Origin: Nibribacter ruber
GTDB lineage: Bacteria > Bacteroidota > Bacteroidia > Cytophagales > Hymenobacteraceae
Length of the DNA stretch: 64,000 nt
Reading direction: 5' to 3'
NCBI RefSeq assembly: GCF_009913235.1
Contig: NZ_CP047897.1
Location: 806,001 to 870,000 of the forward strand
Shown here: positions 18,298 through 26,838 of the stretch, one piece after another
How positions within the stretch are numbered: position 1 is the stretch's first letter
Layout of the letters: each line of letters opens with the position of its first letter
Notes under the pieces: generated by a model
Databases searched by the model: none
Told to the model about the DNA's origin: nothing
What the model saw: the letters and a program-made list of their open reading frames with translations, nothing else
Translations under genes and position numbers: made by a program

Positions 18298-18349
18298 GAT
18301 GCTTCCACACCTATTTAGTCTTCGTTGTAAAAACCTTAACTAGATTCTC

Positions 18350-19633
18350 ATGAAATCCATTCATACGGTTCTCTACCCTTTACTGGCGGCCTGGCTGCTG
18401 GTTGGGGTTGGCTGCCAATCCAAAGCCTCCGATAAAAAGCCCGGCGCTAATCAAGCAGTGGCCACCAGAATATCAGCGGCCGGCTTAAAAGCCTCCTGCC
18501 CTTTCCTTACGCAAGACCAAGCCGGCAACCCCGTAATGTGCTGGGTACAGGCGCAGGACACGTCCGGGAATTTCTTGCTATCCTACTCCCGCTCAGAGGA
18601 CGGCGGATTGACATTTGGCAAACCCAGCGCCATTCCTACCACCCAGGGCGTGTACCCGCATGATGAAAACCTGTCAAAGCTCATCTTCAAGAAAAATGGA
18701 GAAATGCTGGCCGTTTTTGGTGTAAGCAATCCCTCCCCAGAGAACAGCTACGCAGGTTTAATCAAGTACACCCAGTCCTTTGACGGAGGCAAAACCTGGA
18801 CCGCCGCCCGGCAACTAGCAATAGACTCTTTGAACAGCAAAGACCAGCGGTATTTTGACGTAGCCCTGCTTCCTAACGGCGAGGTGGCTGCCATTTGGTT
18901 AGATGCCCGCAAGAATACGCCCAAAGAAGGATCCAGCCTATATTTTGCCACCACTACCGGGCAGCAAGGATTCACCCAGGAGAAAGCCATTGACCAGCAA
19001 CTCTGCCAATGCTGCCGCACCGATTTATTTGTGGACGGCCAGGGCCAGGTGCACGCTGCCTACCGCGCCATTCTGCAGGACAGCATTAGAGACATGATGC
19101 ACTTAGTGTCTGTAGACAATGGCCAGACCTTTGCCCCGCGGGAGCGCATTAGTCCAGACAATTGGGCCATTGACGGCTGTCCGCATACCGGGCCTACGCT
19201 GGCCTGGACCAAAACCGGACTGCACGCGGCCTGGTACACCATGGGTGGCGGAAGCGGCGTATTCTACAGCCAGAAAACCGATGAAAAGCCTTTCGCGCCG
19301 AGAGAGCAGGTGAGCTCGTTTCCATCTGCCAGGCACCCGCAATTAACGGCTTACGGTTCTGAAAATTTGGCGCTGGTCTGGGATGAGTTGATTCCTTCTT
19401 CTAAAGACTTCCAAACGCGCATAGGCCTGCAACTGAAAGACCAGAACGGTAGATCCCTACAGCGCGCGTATTTAACCCCGGCCACGGTCAAGGCCAGCTA
19501 TCCCGTGGTACTGCCAACTTCTAACAATAGCCTAGTAATTGCCTACACCCAGAAGACCGATACTAGCAGTGAAGTCTGGTACCAACGCGTAGATCCCCAT
19601 CAACTGAAACCTACTGCGGTTGCCAGTAAGTAA
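18350..19633 (+). CDS. BNR-repeat (sialidase-like fold) lipoprotein
   Basis: A 427-residue lipoprotein (signal MKSIHTVLYPLLAAWLLVGVGC) with several Asp-box/BNR units: SRSEDGGLTFGKPSAI (about 79-94), SFDGGKTWTAARQLA (about 142-156), SVDNGQTFAPRERIS (about 253-267). The fold is a six-bladed propeller. The sialidase catalytic set (Arg triad, Tyr/Glu) is not evident, so hydrolysis of sialic acid should not be assumed despite common exo-alpha-sialidase labels. An unusual QQLCQCCRTDLFV cluster (about 219-231) could bind metal. It follows the TonB receptor by 106 bp with a palindrome in between, so it may be part of the same locus. Confidence 0.8.
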   Translation: MKSIHTVLYPLLAAWLLVGVGCQSKASDKKPGANQAVATRISAAGLKASCPFLTQDQAGNPVMCWVQAQDTSGNFLLSYSRSEDGGLTFGKPSAIPTTQGVYPHDENLSKLIFKKNGEMLAVFGVSNPSPENSYAGLIKYTQSFDGGKTWTAARQLAIDSLNSKDQRYFDVALLPNGEVAAIWLDARKNTPKEGSSLYFATTTGQQGFTQEKAIDQQLCQCCRTDLFVDGQGQVHAAYRAILQDSIRDMMHLVSVDNGQTFAPRERISPDNWAIDGCPHTGPTLAWTKTGLHAAWYTMGGGSGVFYSQKTDEKPFAPREQVSSFPSARHPQLTAYGSENLALVWDELIPSSKDFQTRIGLQLKDQNGRSLQRAYLTPATVKASYPVVLPTSNNSLVIAYTQKTDTSSEVWYQRVDPHQLKPTAVASK

Positions 19634-19640
19634 TCCTCTT

Positions 19641-19680
19641 CCGTTTTTGGCCTGTTTTCCAGGAAACAGGCCAAAAACGG
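19641..19680. repeat. Palindromic repeat copy 8
   Basis: A near-consensus 40-bp palindrome (CCGTTTTTGGCCTG / CAGGCCAAAAACGG, centre TTTCCAGGAAA), 8 bp from the stop of each convergent neighbour. Confidence 0.92.
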
Positions 19681-19688
19681 TTGCGTGG

Positions 19689-22259
19689 CTATGCGTCTGA
19701 GCGAAGCACCTCCAACGGAGGTTTGGCAACTACCGCCTTGCTGTTGAACAAGCCAATAAGCACGGTAAGCAACGAGATGGAAACGAAAATGATGAGGATG
19801 GGCAGCAACGGCGGCGTGAACACGGTCTCAAACTGAAACTTGGCCAGTGCCCAGCTTCCCGCCATTGACAACACCACGCCCGTCCCCGCCGCCAGCGCAC
19901 CCAGAAAGAAATATTCCAAGGCCGTGATGAGGAGAATCTGCTTCCGGCTGGCGCCGAGGGTGCGCAACAGTACGCTTTCCTGCATGCGCTGGTATTTACT
20001 GATGAGCACCGAGGCAATGAGCACCACCAAGCCAGTGATGATGCTGAACGCGCCCATGAACCTGATCACAAAGCCAATCTTGTCAAACAGTTCATCCATC
20101 ACGCTCAAAATCAAGCCCAAGTCTATGATGGACAAATTGGGAAACTGCCGCACCACCTGCCGCTGAAACTGCGCCGAGGCCTGGTTGCTAGGCACGCGCG
20201 TCATGAGTACATGAAATTGCGGAGCCGCTTCCAACACTCCCGCCGGAAACACCACCCTGAAATTGGTCTGCACACGGTTCCAGTCCACCTTCCGGAGGTT
20301 GCCCACTATGGTGGGGATTAAAGCGCCCTGCACGTTGAACACCATCTTATCGCCCACGTCTACCTTAATGCGCTCGGCGTAGCCTTGTTCCAATGAAACA
20401 AACACCGTGTCTTCTACAGACGCCACCGTACCACGCCAGGAACCTTCCACCAGCTTTTCTGAGGACGTAAGCGAATCTCTGAACGTAGCCCGCAACTCCC
20501 TCTGAAACGCCCTTGGTGAAATGCCCAACGTGGAATCCTTTTGCACATCAGCGGCTGTTTGTCCGTTGATTTCTTCCACGCGCATGGTCACGATGGGCAC
20601 TTGCTGAAGGATGGGCAATTGGTTTTGGCGCGCCAGGTTCGCCACAGCCTCGCGCTGGTTGGTTTGGATGTCAAACAAGACCATGTTGGGTTGGTTCTCA
20701 CTGGCAGACAAGGTGATTCTGTTGAGCAAAATACTCTGCACAAAATACAGCGTGCAAATGAAGGCGGTACCTAACCCAATGGACACAATGAGAATGAGTG
20801 TCTGGTTGTTGGGCCGGTACAAATTGGCCAAGCCTTGTCGCCAGAGGTAGCTCCAGGAACGCGGAAAGAACCGGCGTACCAGCCACATCAGAGACCAGGC
20901 CATGCCGGCCAGCACCAGAAATGCCACCAGCACGCCGCCCGTGAAAAATACCGTTTCCAGTAAGGTGTTCATCTGCAGATAGGCAAACCCGAAGATGAAC
21001 AACACAATCAGCCCGTACACGGCCCATTTGAGCGGGTCTTTAAACAGGCTGGTCTCTTCAAAAGAAAGACGCAGCGTGTTCAAGGGCGAAATATTGCGCA
21101 CCGATACCAAGGGCAGCAAGGCAAAAAGCAAAGAAATGAGCAGCCCCAGTAAAATACCCTGCCCAATAGCCAGCCACGAGATGCGCACAGAAATGGCAAT
21201 GGGCAAAAAGTCCTGCAAGACGGTGGGCAAAGTTTGTTGCACCAGAGTCCCCAGCGCAGCCCCAATCAAGGAACCTACCAACCCGATGCCCAGAATCTGA
21301 AACACGTAAATAAGAAAGGCCTGCGTGCTGCTAACGCCCAGGCACCGCAGCACCGCAATGGTGGACAGCTTCTCCCTAATGTACACATGAATGGCGCTGG
21401 CCACGCCAATGCTGCCCAGCAACAAGGCAATGAACCCTACCAAAGACAGGAAATCGGTGAGGTCTTCAAAAGAGCGGCCGGTTTCTTCGCGCTGGGTGTC
21501 TATGGTTTCCATCTCCAGGCCTTCCTCCTCCAACCGCGGCTCCAACTGCTTTACCAGTTTGGCCATGTCTACGGTGGGGCTGTACTTATAGTAGAACTCA
21601 TAGTTGATGCGGCTTCCGCGCTGTGATAAACCGGTTTGGGCCAGATACCGCAACGGAATGTACACCACCGGCGCCACCGAGGCCGAGATGCCCGTCTGTC
21701 CCGGCGCTTTGTTTAACACGCCGGCAATGGCAAACGTGACTTCTCCTACCTTAATGGAATCTCCCACCTGCGCGTTGAACTGCAGCATAAGGGTTTTGTC
21801 TACCAGGGCCTGCTGACCGGTCTTAAAGGAGTTGCCTGCTTCTTTGGGGCTGGTATCAATGGTGCCGTAGTAGGGAAAATTGCCTTCCAGGGCGCGTATC
21901 TGCACCAGCCGGGTGTCCTGCGATTTCTTAAAAAGCACCATGGAGACGAAGTTTTGCTCGCGGGCCCGCTCCTCGCCCAAAGAATCTAATAGCGGCTGCA
22001 ACGCCGGACTCACCGCCCGGTTACTGGAAATGACCAAATCTGCGCCAACCAGTTCTTTGGCCTGCTGGTCAATGTCATACTTCAGGTTATCCCCGAAGGA
22101 GAAGATGGCCACCAGCGCCGCAATACCCAGAATGATGGAAGAAATGAACAGGAACAACCTGGACCGGTTCCGGCGACTGTCGCGCCAGGCCATTTTCAAA
22201 AGCCAGGGTAGGTTTAGTTTGGGGTTGCCAGACATTTTAATGCTTGAGGTTAGAGGCAT
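19689..22259 (-). CDS. ABC transporter permease, FtsX-like (YbbP family)
   Basis: An 856-residue membrane protein with ten predicted helices in two halves, each with a FtsX/MacB_PCD-type extracytoplasmic domain. The N-terminus LPWLLKMAWRDSRRNRSRLFLF and the C-terminal FtsX block are those of YbbP. The family acts with YbbA-like ATPases; it probably extracts or moves lipids or lipoproteins and does not import solutes. The start could also be ATG 22235 (MSGNPKLN), which has an A-rich upstream context. The gene is separated from its ATPase gene by 374 bp that hold two palindromes. The TesA-like esterase gene is divergent, as in E. coli. Confidence 0.9.
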   Translation of the reverse strand: MPLTSSIKMSGNPKLNLPWLLKMAWRDSRRNRSRLFLFISSIILGIAALVAIFSFGDNLKYDIDQQAKELVGADLVISSNRAVSPALQPLLDSLGEERAREQNFVSMVLFKKSQDTRLVQIRALEGNFPYYGTIDTSPKEAGNSFKTGQQALVDKTLMLQFNAQVGDSIKVGEVTFAIAGVLNKAPGQTGISASVAPVVYIPLRYLAQTGLSQRGSRINYEFYYKYSPTVDMAKLVKQLEPRLEEEGLEMETIDTQREETGRSFEDLTDFLSLVGFIALLLGSIGVASAIHVYIREKLSTIAVLRCLGVSSTQAFLIYVFQILGIGLVGSLIGAALGTLVQQTLPTVLQDFLPIAISVRISWLAIGQGILLGLLISLLFALLPLVSVRNISPLNTLRLSFEETSLFKDPLKWAVYGLIVLFIFGFAYLQMNTLLETVFFTGGVLVAFLVLAGMAWSLMWLVRRFFPRSWSYLWRQGLANLYRPNNQTLILIVSIGLGTAFICTLYFVQSILLNRITLSASENQPNMVLFDIQTNQREAVANLARQNQLPILQQVPIVTMRVEEINGQTAADVQKDSTLGISPRAFQRELRATFRDSLTSSEKLVEGSWRGTVASVEDTVFVSLEQGYAERIKVDVGDKMVFNVQGALIPTIVGNLRKVDWNRVQTNFRVVFPAGVLEAAPQFHVLMTRVPSNQASAQFQRQVVRQFPNLSIIDLGLILSVMDELFDKIGFVIRFMGAFSIITGLVVLIASVLISKYQRMQESVLLRTLGASRKQILLITALEYFFLGALAAGTGVVLSMAGSWALAKFQFETVFTPPLLPILIIFVSISLLTVLIGLFNSKAVVAKPPLEVLRSDA

Positions 22260-22301
22260 GGTACACGTTTTCTATTCACCTGCCTTTGATGTATTCCAAT
22301 T

Positions 22302-22340
22302 CCGTTTTTTGCCAGTTTTCAGGGAAATAGCCCAAAAACG
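22302..22340. repeat. Palindromic repeat copy 9
   Basis: CCGTTTTTTGCCAG left arm and TAGCCCAAAAACG right arm; the inner stem is diverged. Confidence 0.78.
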
Positions 22341-22583
22341 ATTTCTCTTCTAGTATGCTCGTATTCCGTCACCCTTTTAAGGGGTTGGGATGGTTACATA
22401 AGCCGATTTTACTTTTACATCGACCCTTATTTTTTTAGAGCCTTTTGCTTTAAATCCCCGCTGTATTGTTCATCCACCTTACTCGTCATCTCCCTATCCC
22501 ATTCAAAGCGAGGCAGAAAAACTTCTTATTTGTATTTCTTAGAAAACTCAGTGTCGGCTCCCATTACCATTAGTTCAACCTTT

Positions 22584-22621
22584 CGTTTTTGGGCTGTTTT
22601 CTGGAAAATAGGCCAAAAACG
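22584..22621. repeat. Palindromic repeat copy 10
   Basis: CGTTTTTGGGCTG / TAGGCCAAAAACG with a TTTTCTGGAAAA centre. It lies 12 bp downstream of the ABC ATPase stop. Confidence 0.87.
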
Positions 22622-22633
22622 ACAACCCCAGAT

Positions 22634-23323
22634 TTACGCGTTCACCACGAGTTCATCTGAGACCAGATGCCCTCCTTTTACTTTAAGAATGCGCTGTGTT
22701 TTGGAGGCCAGGTCCAGGTCATGGGTTACCAGAATGAGGGTAGTGCCGGCTTCGCGGTTCAGGTCAAATAAAAGCTTCACTACTTTCTCACTGGTTTCGG
22801 CGTCAAGGTTTCCGGTGGGTTCATCGGCGAAGAGGATTTTTGGCTGGTTGGAGAAGGCTCTGGCCAGGGAAACCCGTTGCTGCTCCCCTCCAGACAATTG
22901 CGCTGGATAGTGGTGATGCCGCTGCCCCAAGCCTACTTTCTCCAGCAGTTCCATGGAGCGGCTCCTGATATTTCTTTCGCCTCTCAATTCCAGGGGCACC
23001 ATCACGTTTTCTAGAGCCGTAAGGGTTGGCAATAGCTGGAAATTCTGAAAGATGAAACCCACGTACTGGTTGCGCACCTGCGCGCGCTGGTCCTCAGAAA
23101 GTCCGTCCAGGGCAATGCCGTTCAGCTCCACCCGTCCGGCACTAGAGCGGTCCAAGCCGGCGCACAGTCCCAGCAGCGTCGTCTTTCCGCTTCCCGAAGG
23201 GCCCACAATGGCCACGGTGGATCCTTCCTCTACGGAGAAATTAACGTTGTCCAGTACGGTAAGGGTGTTGCCCGCGCTTTGGTAGGTTTTGCTCAGGTTT
23301 TGTATGTTCAGAATGATATTCAC
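22634..23323 (-). CDS. ABC transporter ATP-binding protein (YbbA/LolD-like)
   Basis: A 229-residue ATPase with Walker A GPSGSGKTTLL (about 40-50), the signature LSGGEQQRVSLARAF (about 143-157), and Walker B ILFADEPTGNLD (about 163-174). The DEPTGNLD form is typical of the LolD/MacB/YbbA subfamily, which drives FtsX-type permeases. It would energise the permease encoded just downstream on the same strand. The gene starts 155 bp from the divergent esterase gene, matching the E. coli tesA-ybbA arrangement. Confidence 0.93.
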   Translation of the reverse strand: MNIILNIQNLSKTYQSAGNTLTVLDNVNFSVEEGSTVAIVGPSGSGKTTLLGLCAGLDRSSAGRVELNGIALDGLSEDQRAQVRNQYVGFIFQNFQLLPTLTALENVMVPLELRGERNIRSRSMELLEKVGLGQRHHHYPAQLSGGEQQRVSLARAFSNQPKILFADEPTGNLDAETSEKVVKLLFDLNREAGTTLILVTHDLDLASKTQRILKVKGGHLVSDELVVNA

Positions 23324-23478
23324 AGGTAGATTGTTTTAGGCAAAGGGTCCGGGATTATTGATGTCTCCAAAAGCGGCTGGTAAGATAGAGAACCAAATGC
23401 GATTAATTGAGTACTTAAACCTCAAACCTAATGGGTATGTTTTCGCTTACCTATAGGCTGAGATACTGATGAAACGCT

Positions 23479-24156
23479 ATGATCCATAAAAACGTGTTCT
23501 TGCTGGCCCTGCTGCTTTGGTGCCTGACGGCCTGCTCCCAGAAAAAAGAAGAACGCTCAACCACAGACTCCCAAGCCATGAAAGAAGATACGCCGGCCCC
23601 GGCCAAAACCAAAAACATATTATTCTTCGGGAACAGCCTGACGGCGGGCTACGGCCTCACACAAGCCGAGGCCTTCCCAGCCCTGCTCCAGCAAAAGTTT
23701 GATTCGCTGGGATTACCCTATAAAGCCATAAATGCAGGCCTGAGCGGCGAAACCACCGCCGGCGGCAAGAACCGCATTGACTGGCTTCTGCGGCAGCCTG
23801 TAGATGTGTTTGTGCTGGAACTGGGTGCCAATGACGGCCTGCGCGGCATTCCGCCCCAGGAAACCACCCGAAACCTGCAAACCATTGTAGACAAGGTGAA
23901 AGCCAAATACCCAGAGGCCCAACTAGTCATGCTGGGCATGGAAGTGCCTCCAAACATGGGCGGTACGTATGCCAGCCAGTTCCGGGTGATTTTCAGGGAA
24001 ATAGCCTCCAAAAACAACATGACCCTGGTGCCTTTCTTGCTGGAGGGTGTGGCGGGCATCCGGTCCCTTAACCTACCGGATGGCGTTCACCCCACGGCCG
24101 CCGGTCAGAAGATTCTGGCAGAGAACGTCTGGGAGGAGTTGAAAACTATCCTGTAA
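23479..24156 (+). CDS. SGNH/GDSL esterase, TesA-like lipoprotein
   Basis: A 225-residue hydrolase. A lipoprotein signal (LLALLLWCLTACSQ) puts it in the envelope. Block I FFGNSLTAGYGL holds the catalytic Ser, block II the INAGLSGETTAGG Gly, block III ELGANDGLRG the Asn, and block V DGVHPTAAG the Asp-His pair. This matches E. coli TesA (thioesterase I / lysophospholipase L1). The divergent ybbA- and ybbP-like genes form a conserved cluster with tesA, which supports the assignment and hints at lipid-substrate transfer. A strong terminator follows the gene. Confidence 0.93.
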   Translation: MIHKNVFLLALLLWCLTACSQKKEERSTTDSQAMKEDTPAPAKTKNILFFGNSLTAGYGLTQAEAFPALLQQKFDSLGLPYKAINAGLSGETTAGGKNRIDWLLRQPVDVFVLELGANDGLRGIPPQETTRNLQTIVDKVKAKYPEAQLVMLGMEVPPNMGGTYASQFRVIFREIASKNNMTLVPFLLEGVAGIRSLNLPDGVHPTAAGQKILAENVWEELKTIL

Positions 24157-24593
24157 AAGCACCAAAAGGAATTTTATACAAAAGCCCCGGCGTTGCTCTT
24201 CTCAACGTCGGGGCTTTTGTATTATATGGTAAATATCTATTTTTCTGTATGTTATATATTATAAAGCGCTTTTTCTCTTTCCCCCAGAAGCTAACCACTT
24301 AAGTGCTAATAAAATAAAGTAGGCTTAGAAGCTACTGCCGTTATTTTAATTACAAATAAAAGAGCAATATTTACATAAATTTCGGCCTTTCCCCTGGGCT
24401 GACCTGTTTTTGAGCTTTCCTCCAAGCTTTTCTTTCCTCTGCTCCATTTTTCCGGGGCTTGAGATGCTTACCCTTTTCCACAAGTACCAGTACCGCTTCT
24501 TAAGTACCCTTATCTAATAGCTTTTTATCAAAATTTTGCGTGCCCTAAAACCAAGACAAAAACATTCACCCAACCTAACAAACAACCTTTTAC
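24157..24593. other. Intergenic region, 437 bp
   Basis: After the terminator (24178-24220) lies an AT-rich stretch of about 370 bp. It presumably contains the promoter of the following lipoprotein gene. No gene or repeat copy is visible. Confidence 0.55.
24178..24220 (+). terminator. Rho-independent terminator after the TesA-like gene
   Basis: An 18-bp stem, ACAAAAGCCCCGGCGTTG with one mismatch to its partner CAACGTCGGGGCTTTTGT. A T-rich tail is short, so efficiency is inferred. Confidence 0.85.
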
Positions 24594-25268
24594 ATGAAAT
24601 TTTTTACGAAACTCAAGTTTGCCACCCTGGCGGTAGCCTTATTGTTTACCATGTCCTGCGAGGAGAAAGAGGAAGTCATTCCGGCGCCGGCTCTTTCCTC
24701 CAAAACCACCCAGGCCACAGCCAATGCTAAATTCAACACAGTAGACATACAAGGGGTTGTAGACGCTGGTAAGAATGAAATCACCGCCCGGGGAGTTGTG
24801 TACAATACCACTGGCAGCCCTACCCTTGCCGACAGCAAAACCACTGAAGCGGGCAACACCTTTACCAGCAGCATCAATGGCTTGAACCCTAATACCACCT
24901 ATACCTTCAGGGTGTATGCTACCACCGCAGCCACTACCTATTACAGTGAACCCATTCAGGTAAAAACCCAGAGCCTGGCCGGTACCACCTGGGACTTCTT
25001 CTTCAACCACTCGGCCACGGTTACCTGGCACGGAGATGTGACGTTCAACGCAGATGGCACCACCCTCTATGACGAGCCTTCTTCACCTGGTACGTACATG
25101 AAGCGCGGCACCTGGTCCATGAAAGACAATGTGCTTAGCTACAACATGGACTCTTCTGTGCAGAACCCTACTTCTTATGTGTTCAATGGCACCATGCTCA
25201 ACAACGCCATGAGCGGCACCTACACCTTCGGGACGGCCAACAAGCCTTGGTCTGCAGTGAAAAGATAA
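24594..25268 (+). CDS. Lipoprotein with a fibronectin-III-like and a lipocalin-like region
   Basis: A 224-residue lipoprotein (signal MKFFTKLKFATLAVALLFTMSC). Residues about 30-130 resemble the FN3-like modules of Bacteroidota surface proteins (GVVYNTTGSPTLADSKT... NGLNPNTTYTFRVYATT). Residues about 135-224 form a small beta domain (GTTWDFFFNH, GTWSMKDNVLSYN, GTMLNNAMSGTYTF) that looks like a lipocalin-like or META-type sheet. No enzyme motif is visible and the function is unknown. It is probably monocistronic. Confidence 0.75.
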   Translation: MKFFTKLKFATLAVALLFTMSCEEKEEVIPAPALSSKTTQATANAKFNTVDIQGVVDAGKNEITARGVVYNTTGSPTLADSKTTEAGNTFTSSINGLNPNTTYTFRVYATTAATTYYSEPIQVKTQSLAGTTWDFFFNHSATVTWHGDVTFNADGTTLYDEPSSPGTYMKRGTWSMKDNVLSYNMDSSVQNPTSYVFNGTMLNNAMSGTYTFGTANKPWSAVKR

Positions 25269-25297
25269 ACTTTACGCCATTTTTCTCAAAGGCAAAA

Positions 25298-25347
25298 GCC
25301 CTGTGGTCCTTCCAGATTTGGTGAGACGACAGGGCATCTTTTTTTTT
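25298..25347 (+). terminator. Probable terminator after the FN3-like lipoprotein gene
   Basis: GCCCTGT / ACAGGGC stem with an internal mismatch and a 24-nt loop, followed by ten T. Confidence 0.7.
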
Positions 25348-25382
25348 ACAGACTCCCTTATTTCTAAGCCGGTCCTACCATC

Positions 25383-25420
25383 CGTTTTTGGCCTATTTTC
25401 TGGAAAATAAGCCAAAAACG
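25383..25420. repeat. Palindromic repeat copy 11
   Basis: CGTTTTTGGCCTA / TAAGCCAAAAACG, centre TTTTCTGGAAAA; near consensus. Confidence 0.9.
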
Positions 25421-25551
25421 AAGCTTCCTTTGGCGGTTCCCAAATTTACCTGCAACTTACTCTCAGAATGGCCTGGTTCATTCCAGCTTTTCAAGTAGAT
25501 GATTCATTCCTCTATCGCCGTATTTCTAATTCATAATTTCTAATTACAATA

Positions 25552-26001
25552 ATGGTTTTAGATCAACTCCAGCACGCAGACCGCTATACTTCTTTGCATC
25601 CTTTGTTTGCCCAGGCTTTTCAATTTTTGCGGGAGGCTGATGTCCTGAACCTTCCCACGGGAAAACATGAAATACTGGGGCAGGAAGTATTTGCTTTGGT
25701 CTCTGATGAAAAAGGCAAGCCGCAGGAAGAAGCCAAACTAGAAGCCCATCTTAAATACATTGACATCCAGTACGTGGTGAAGGGAATAGACCGCATGGGT
25801 TGGAAAAACCTATCTGAATGCAGCGCCCCTTCAGAACCGTATGTTGCAGAGAAAGACATCGCTTTCTACCCAGACAAAACCAATACCTGGCTAGACGTTC
25901 CGGCCGGGTCCTTCACCATTTTCTTTCCCTCAGACGCGCACGCGCCCATGGCCACTACCCACGTGGTCCGGAAGATTGTTTTGAAGATTGCCGTAGCTTA
26001 A
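25552..26001 (+). CDS. YhcH/YjgK/YiaL family protein (DUF386)
   Basis: A 149-residue cupin-fold protein matching DUF386 in full length. The blocks PTGKHEILGQEVFALV, EAHLKYIDIQYVVKGIDRMGW and FFPSDAHAPM are diagnostic. The conserved His/Glu (EAHLKYID; DAHAP) form the likely metal-binding pocket. E. coli YhcH belongs to the sialic-acid (nan) regulon and YiaL to an L-xylulose cluster, so family members are thought to act on free sugars, perhaps as anomerase-like proteins. No sugar gene cluster surrounds it here. Confidence 0.88.
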   Translation: MVLDQLQHADRYTSLHPLFAQAFQFLREADVLNLPTGKHEILGQEVFALVSDEKGKPQEEAKLEAHLKYIDIQYVVKGIDRMGWKNLSECSAPSEPYVAEKDIAFYPDKTNTWLDVPAGSFTIFFPSDAHAPMATTHVVRKIVLKIAVA

Positions 26002-26053
26002 TTCTGATTCTAAATACTTACAATCTAATACTAAACCCTAATACTAACCTATT

Positions 26054-26260
26054 ATGAAAATCAATGCAATTACGGTAGCATCACTTATGGCCGTGTGCCT
26101 TTTCTCTTTCTCTGCGTGTGAGCAAAAGCCCGCCGCAGAAAAAACGGGTACCACTACCACCGAAGACCTGGTAGAAGGCACGGACGGCGGCCTGGATTCC
26201 ATGAATATTGAATCTGATTCTACCATGTCCATCACCGCAGACACCCTTAGCTTCCAATAG
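26054..26260 (+). CDS. Small lipoprotein
   Basis: A 68-residue lipoprotein with the signal MKINAITVASLMAVCLFSFSAC and a Thr/Asp/Glu-rich tail (KTGTTTTEDLVEGTDGGLD...). The lipobox is FSAC, with the Cys at 22. It has no recognisable domain; short acidic lipoproteins like this are common in Cytophagales. It lies 53 bp after the YhcH gene and is followed by its own terminator. Confidence 0.7.
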   Translation: MKINAITVASLMAVCLFSFSACEQKPAAEKTGTTTTEDLVEGTDGGLDSMNIESDSTMSITADTLSFQ

Positions 26261-26269
26261 AAAACCTCA

Positions 26270-26304
26270 TAGGCCGCCGCGTAAAAGGGACGGCCTACTT
26301 TTTA
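26270..26304 (+). terminator. Terminator between the small lipoprotein and GNAT genes
   Basis: TAGGCCG / CGGCCTA stem with a T-rich tail that ends right before ATG 26306, so the GNAT gene starts inside the terminator tail. Confidence 0.75.
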
Positions 26305-26305
26305 T

Positions 26306-26794
26306 ATGCCCGTTCCCGTTCAGTTCAGACCCATAGAAGCCAGAGACAACAAAGCCCTAGCCGCCCTAATCCGTCAGGTGTTCAGAGAATTCAAGATTGA
26401 TCGACCTGGCACCGTTTACACAGACCCCACCACCGACAATTTGTATGACCTCTTCCAGACACCCGGCAGTGCCTATTTGGTAGCTGAAGAAAACGGAGAA
26501 ATCATAGGTGGTTGCGGCGTCTTCCCAACAGAAGGCTTACCTACAGGCTACGCCGAGCTGGTGAAGTTTTACCTGGCGGCAGAAGCCAGAGGAAAAGGCA
26601 TTGGCTATGAGTTGTTGTTGCAAAACATAGGCCTGGCCAAAGAATTAGGCTACACGCATCTCTATCTGGAGTCCTTCCCAGAACTGGCCAAAGCCGTGAG
26701 CATGTATGAGAAAGCGGGTTTTAATCCAATAGACCATGCGCTGGGAAACTCGGGTCACTTTGCCTGTAATATTTGGATGGTAAAGCAATTGTGA
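26306..26794 (+). CDS. GNAT family N-acetyltransferase
   Basis: A 162-residue single-domain acetyltransferase. The acetyl-CoA site is LVKFYLAAEARGKGIGYELLLQ (Q/RxxGxG/A, about 88-109), and the final strand is LYLESFPELAKAVSMYEKAGF, with the typical YEKAGF motif. The substrate (amine on a small molecule, peptide or protein) is not predictable. Its ATG lies at the tail of the preceding terminator, so translation relies either on read-through or on a promoter in the previous gene's 3' end. Confidence 0.85.
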   Translation: MPVPVQFRPIEARDNKALAALIRQVFREFKIDRPGTVYTDPTTDNLYDLFQTPGSAYLVAEENGEIIGGCGVFPTEGLPTGYAELVKFYLAAEARGKGIGYELLLQNIGLAKELGYTHLYLESFPELAKAVSMYEKAGFNPIDHALGNSGHFACNIWMVKQL

Positions 26795-26838
26795 GGTAAT
26801 AATGATCTTTGAAAGCTTTAGCCTTAAACTATCTACTT

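Larger units (their letters stand above)
22260..22633. other. Intergenic region, 374 bp, two palindromes
   Basis: Lies between the ATPase and permease genes on the reverse strand. It contains palindrome copies 9 and 10 and no supportable gene. Confidence 0.6.

Noticed and set aside
18350-19633. Sialidase
   Set aside because: Asp-boxes are present but catalytic sialidase residues (Arg triad, Tyr/Glu) are not evident; I call it a BNR-repeat lipoprotein.
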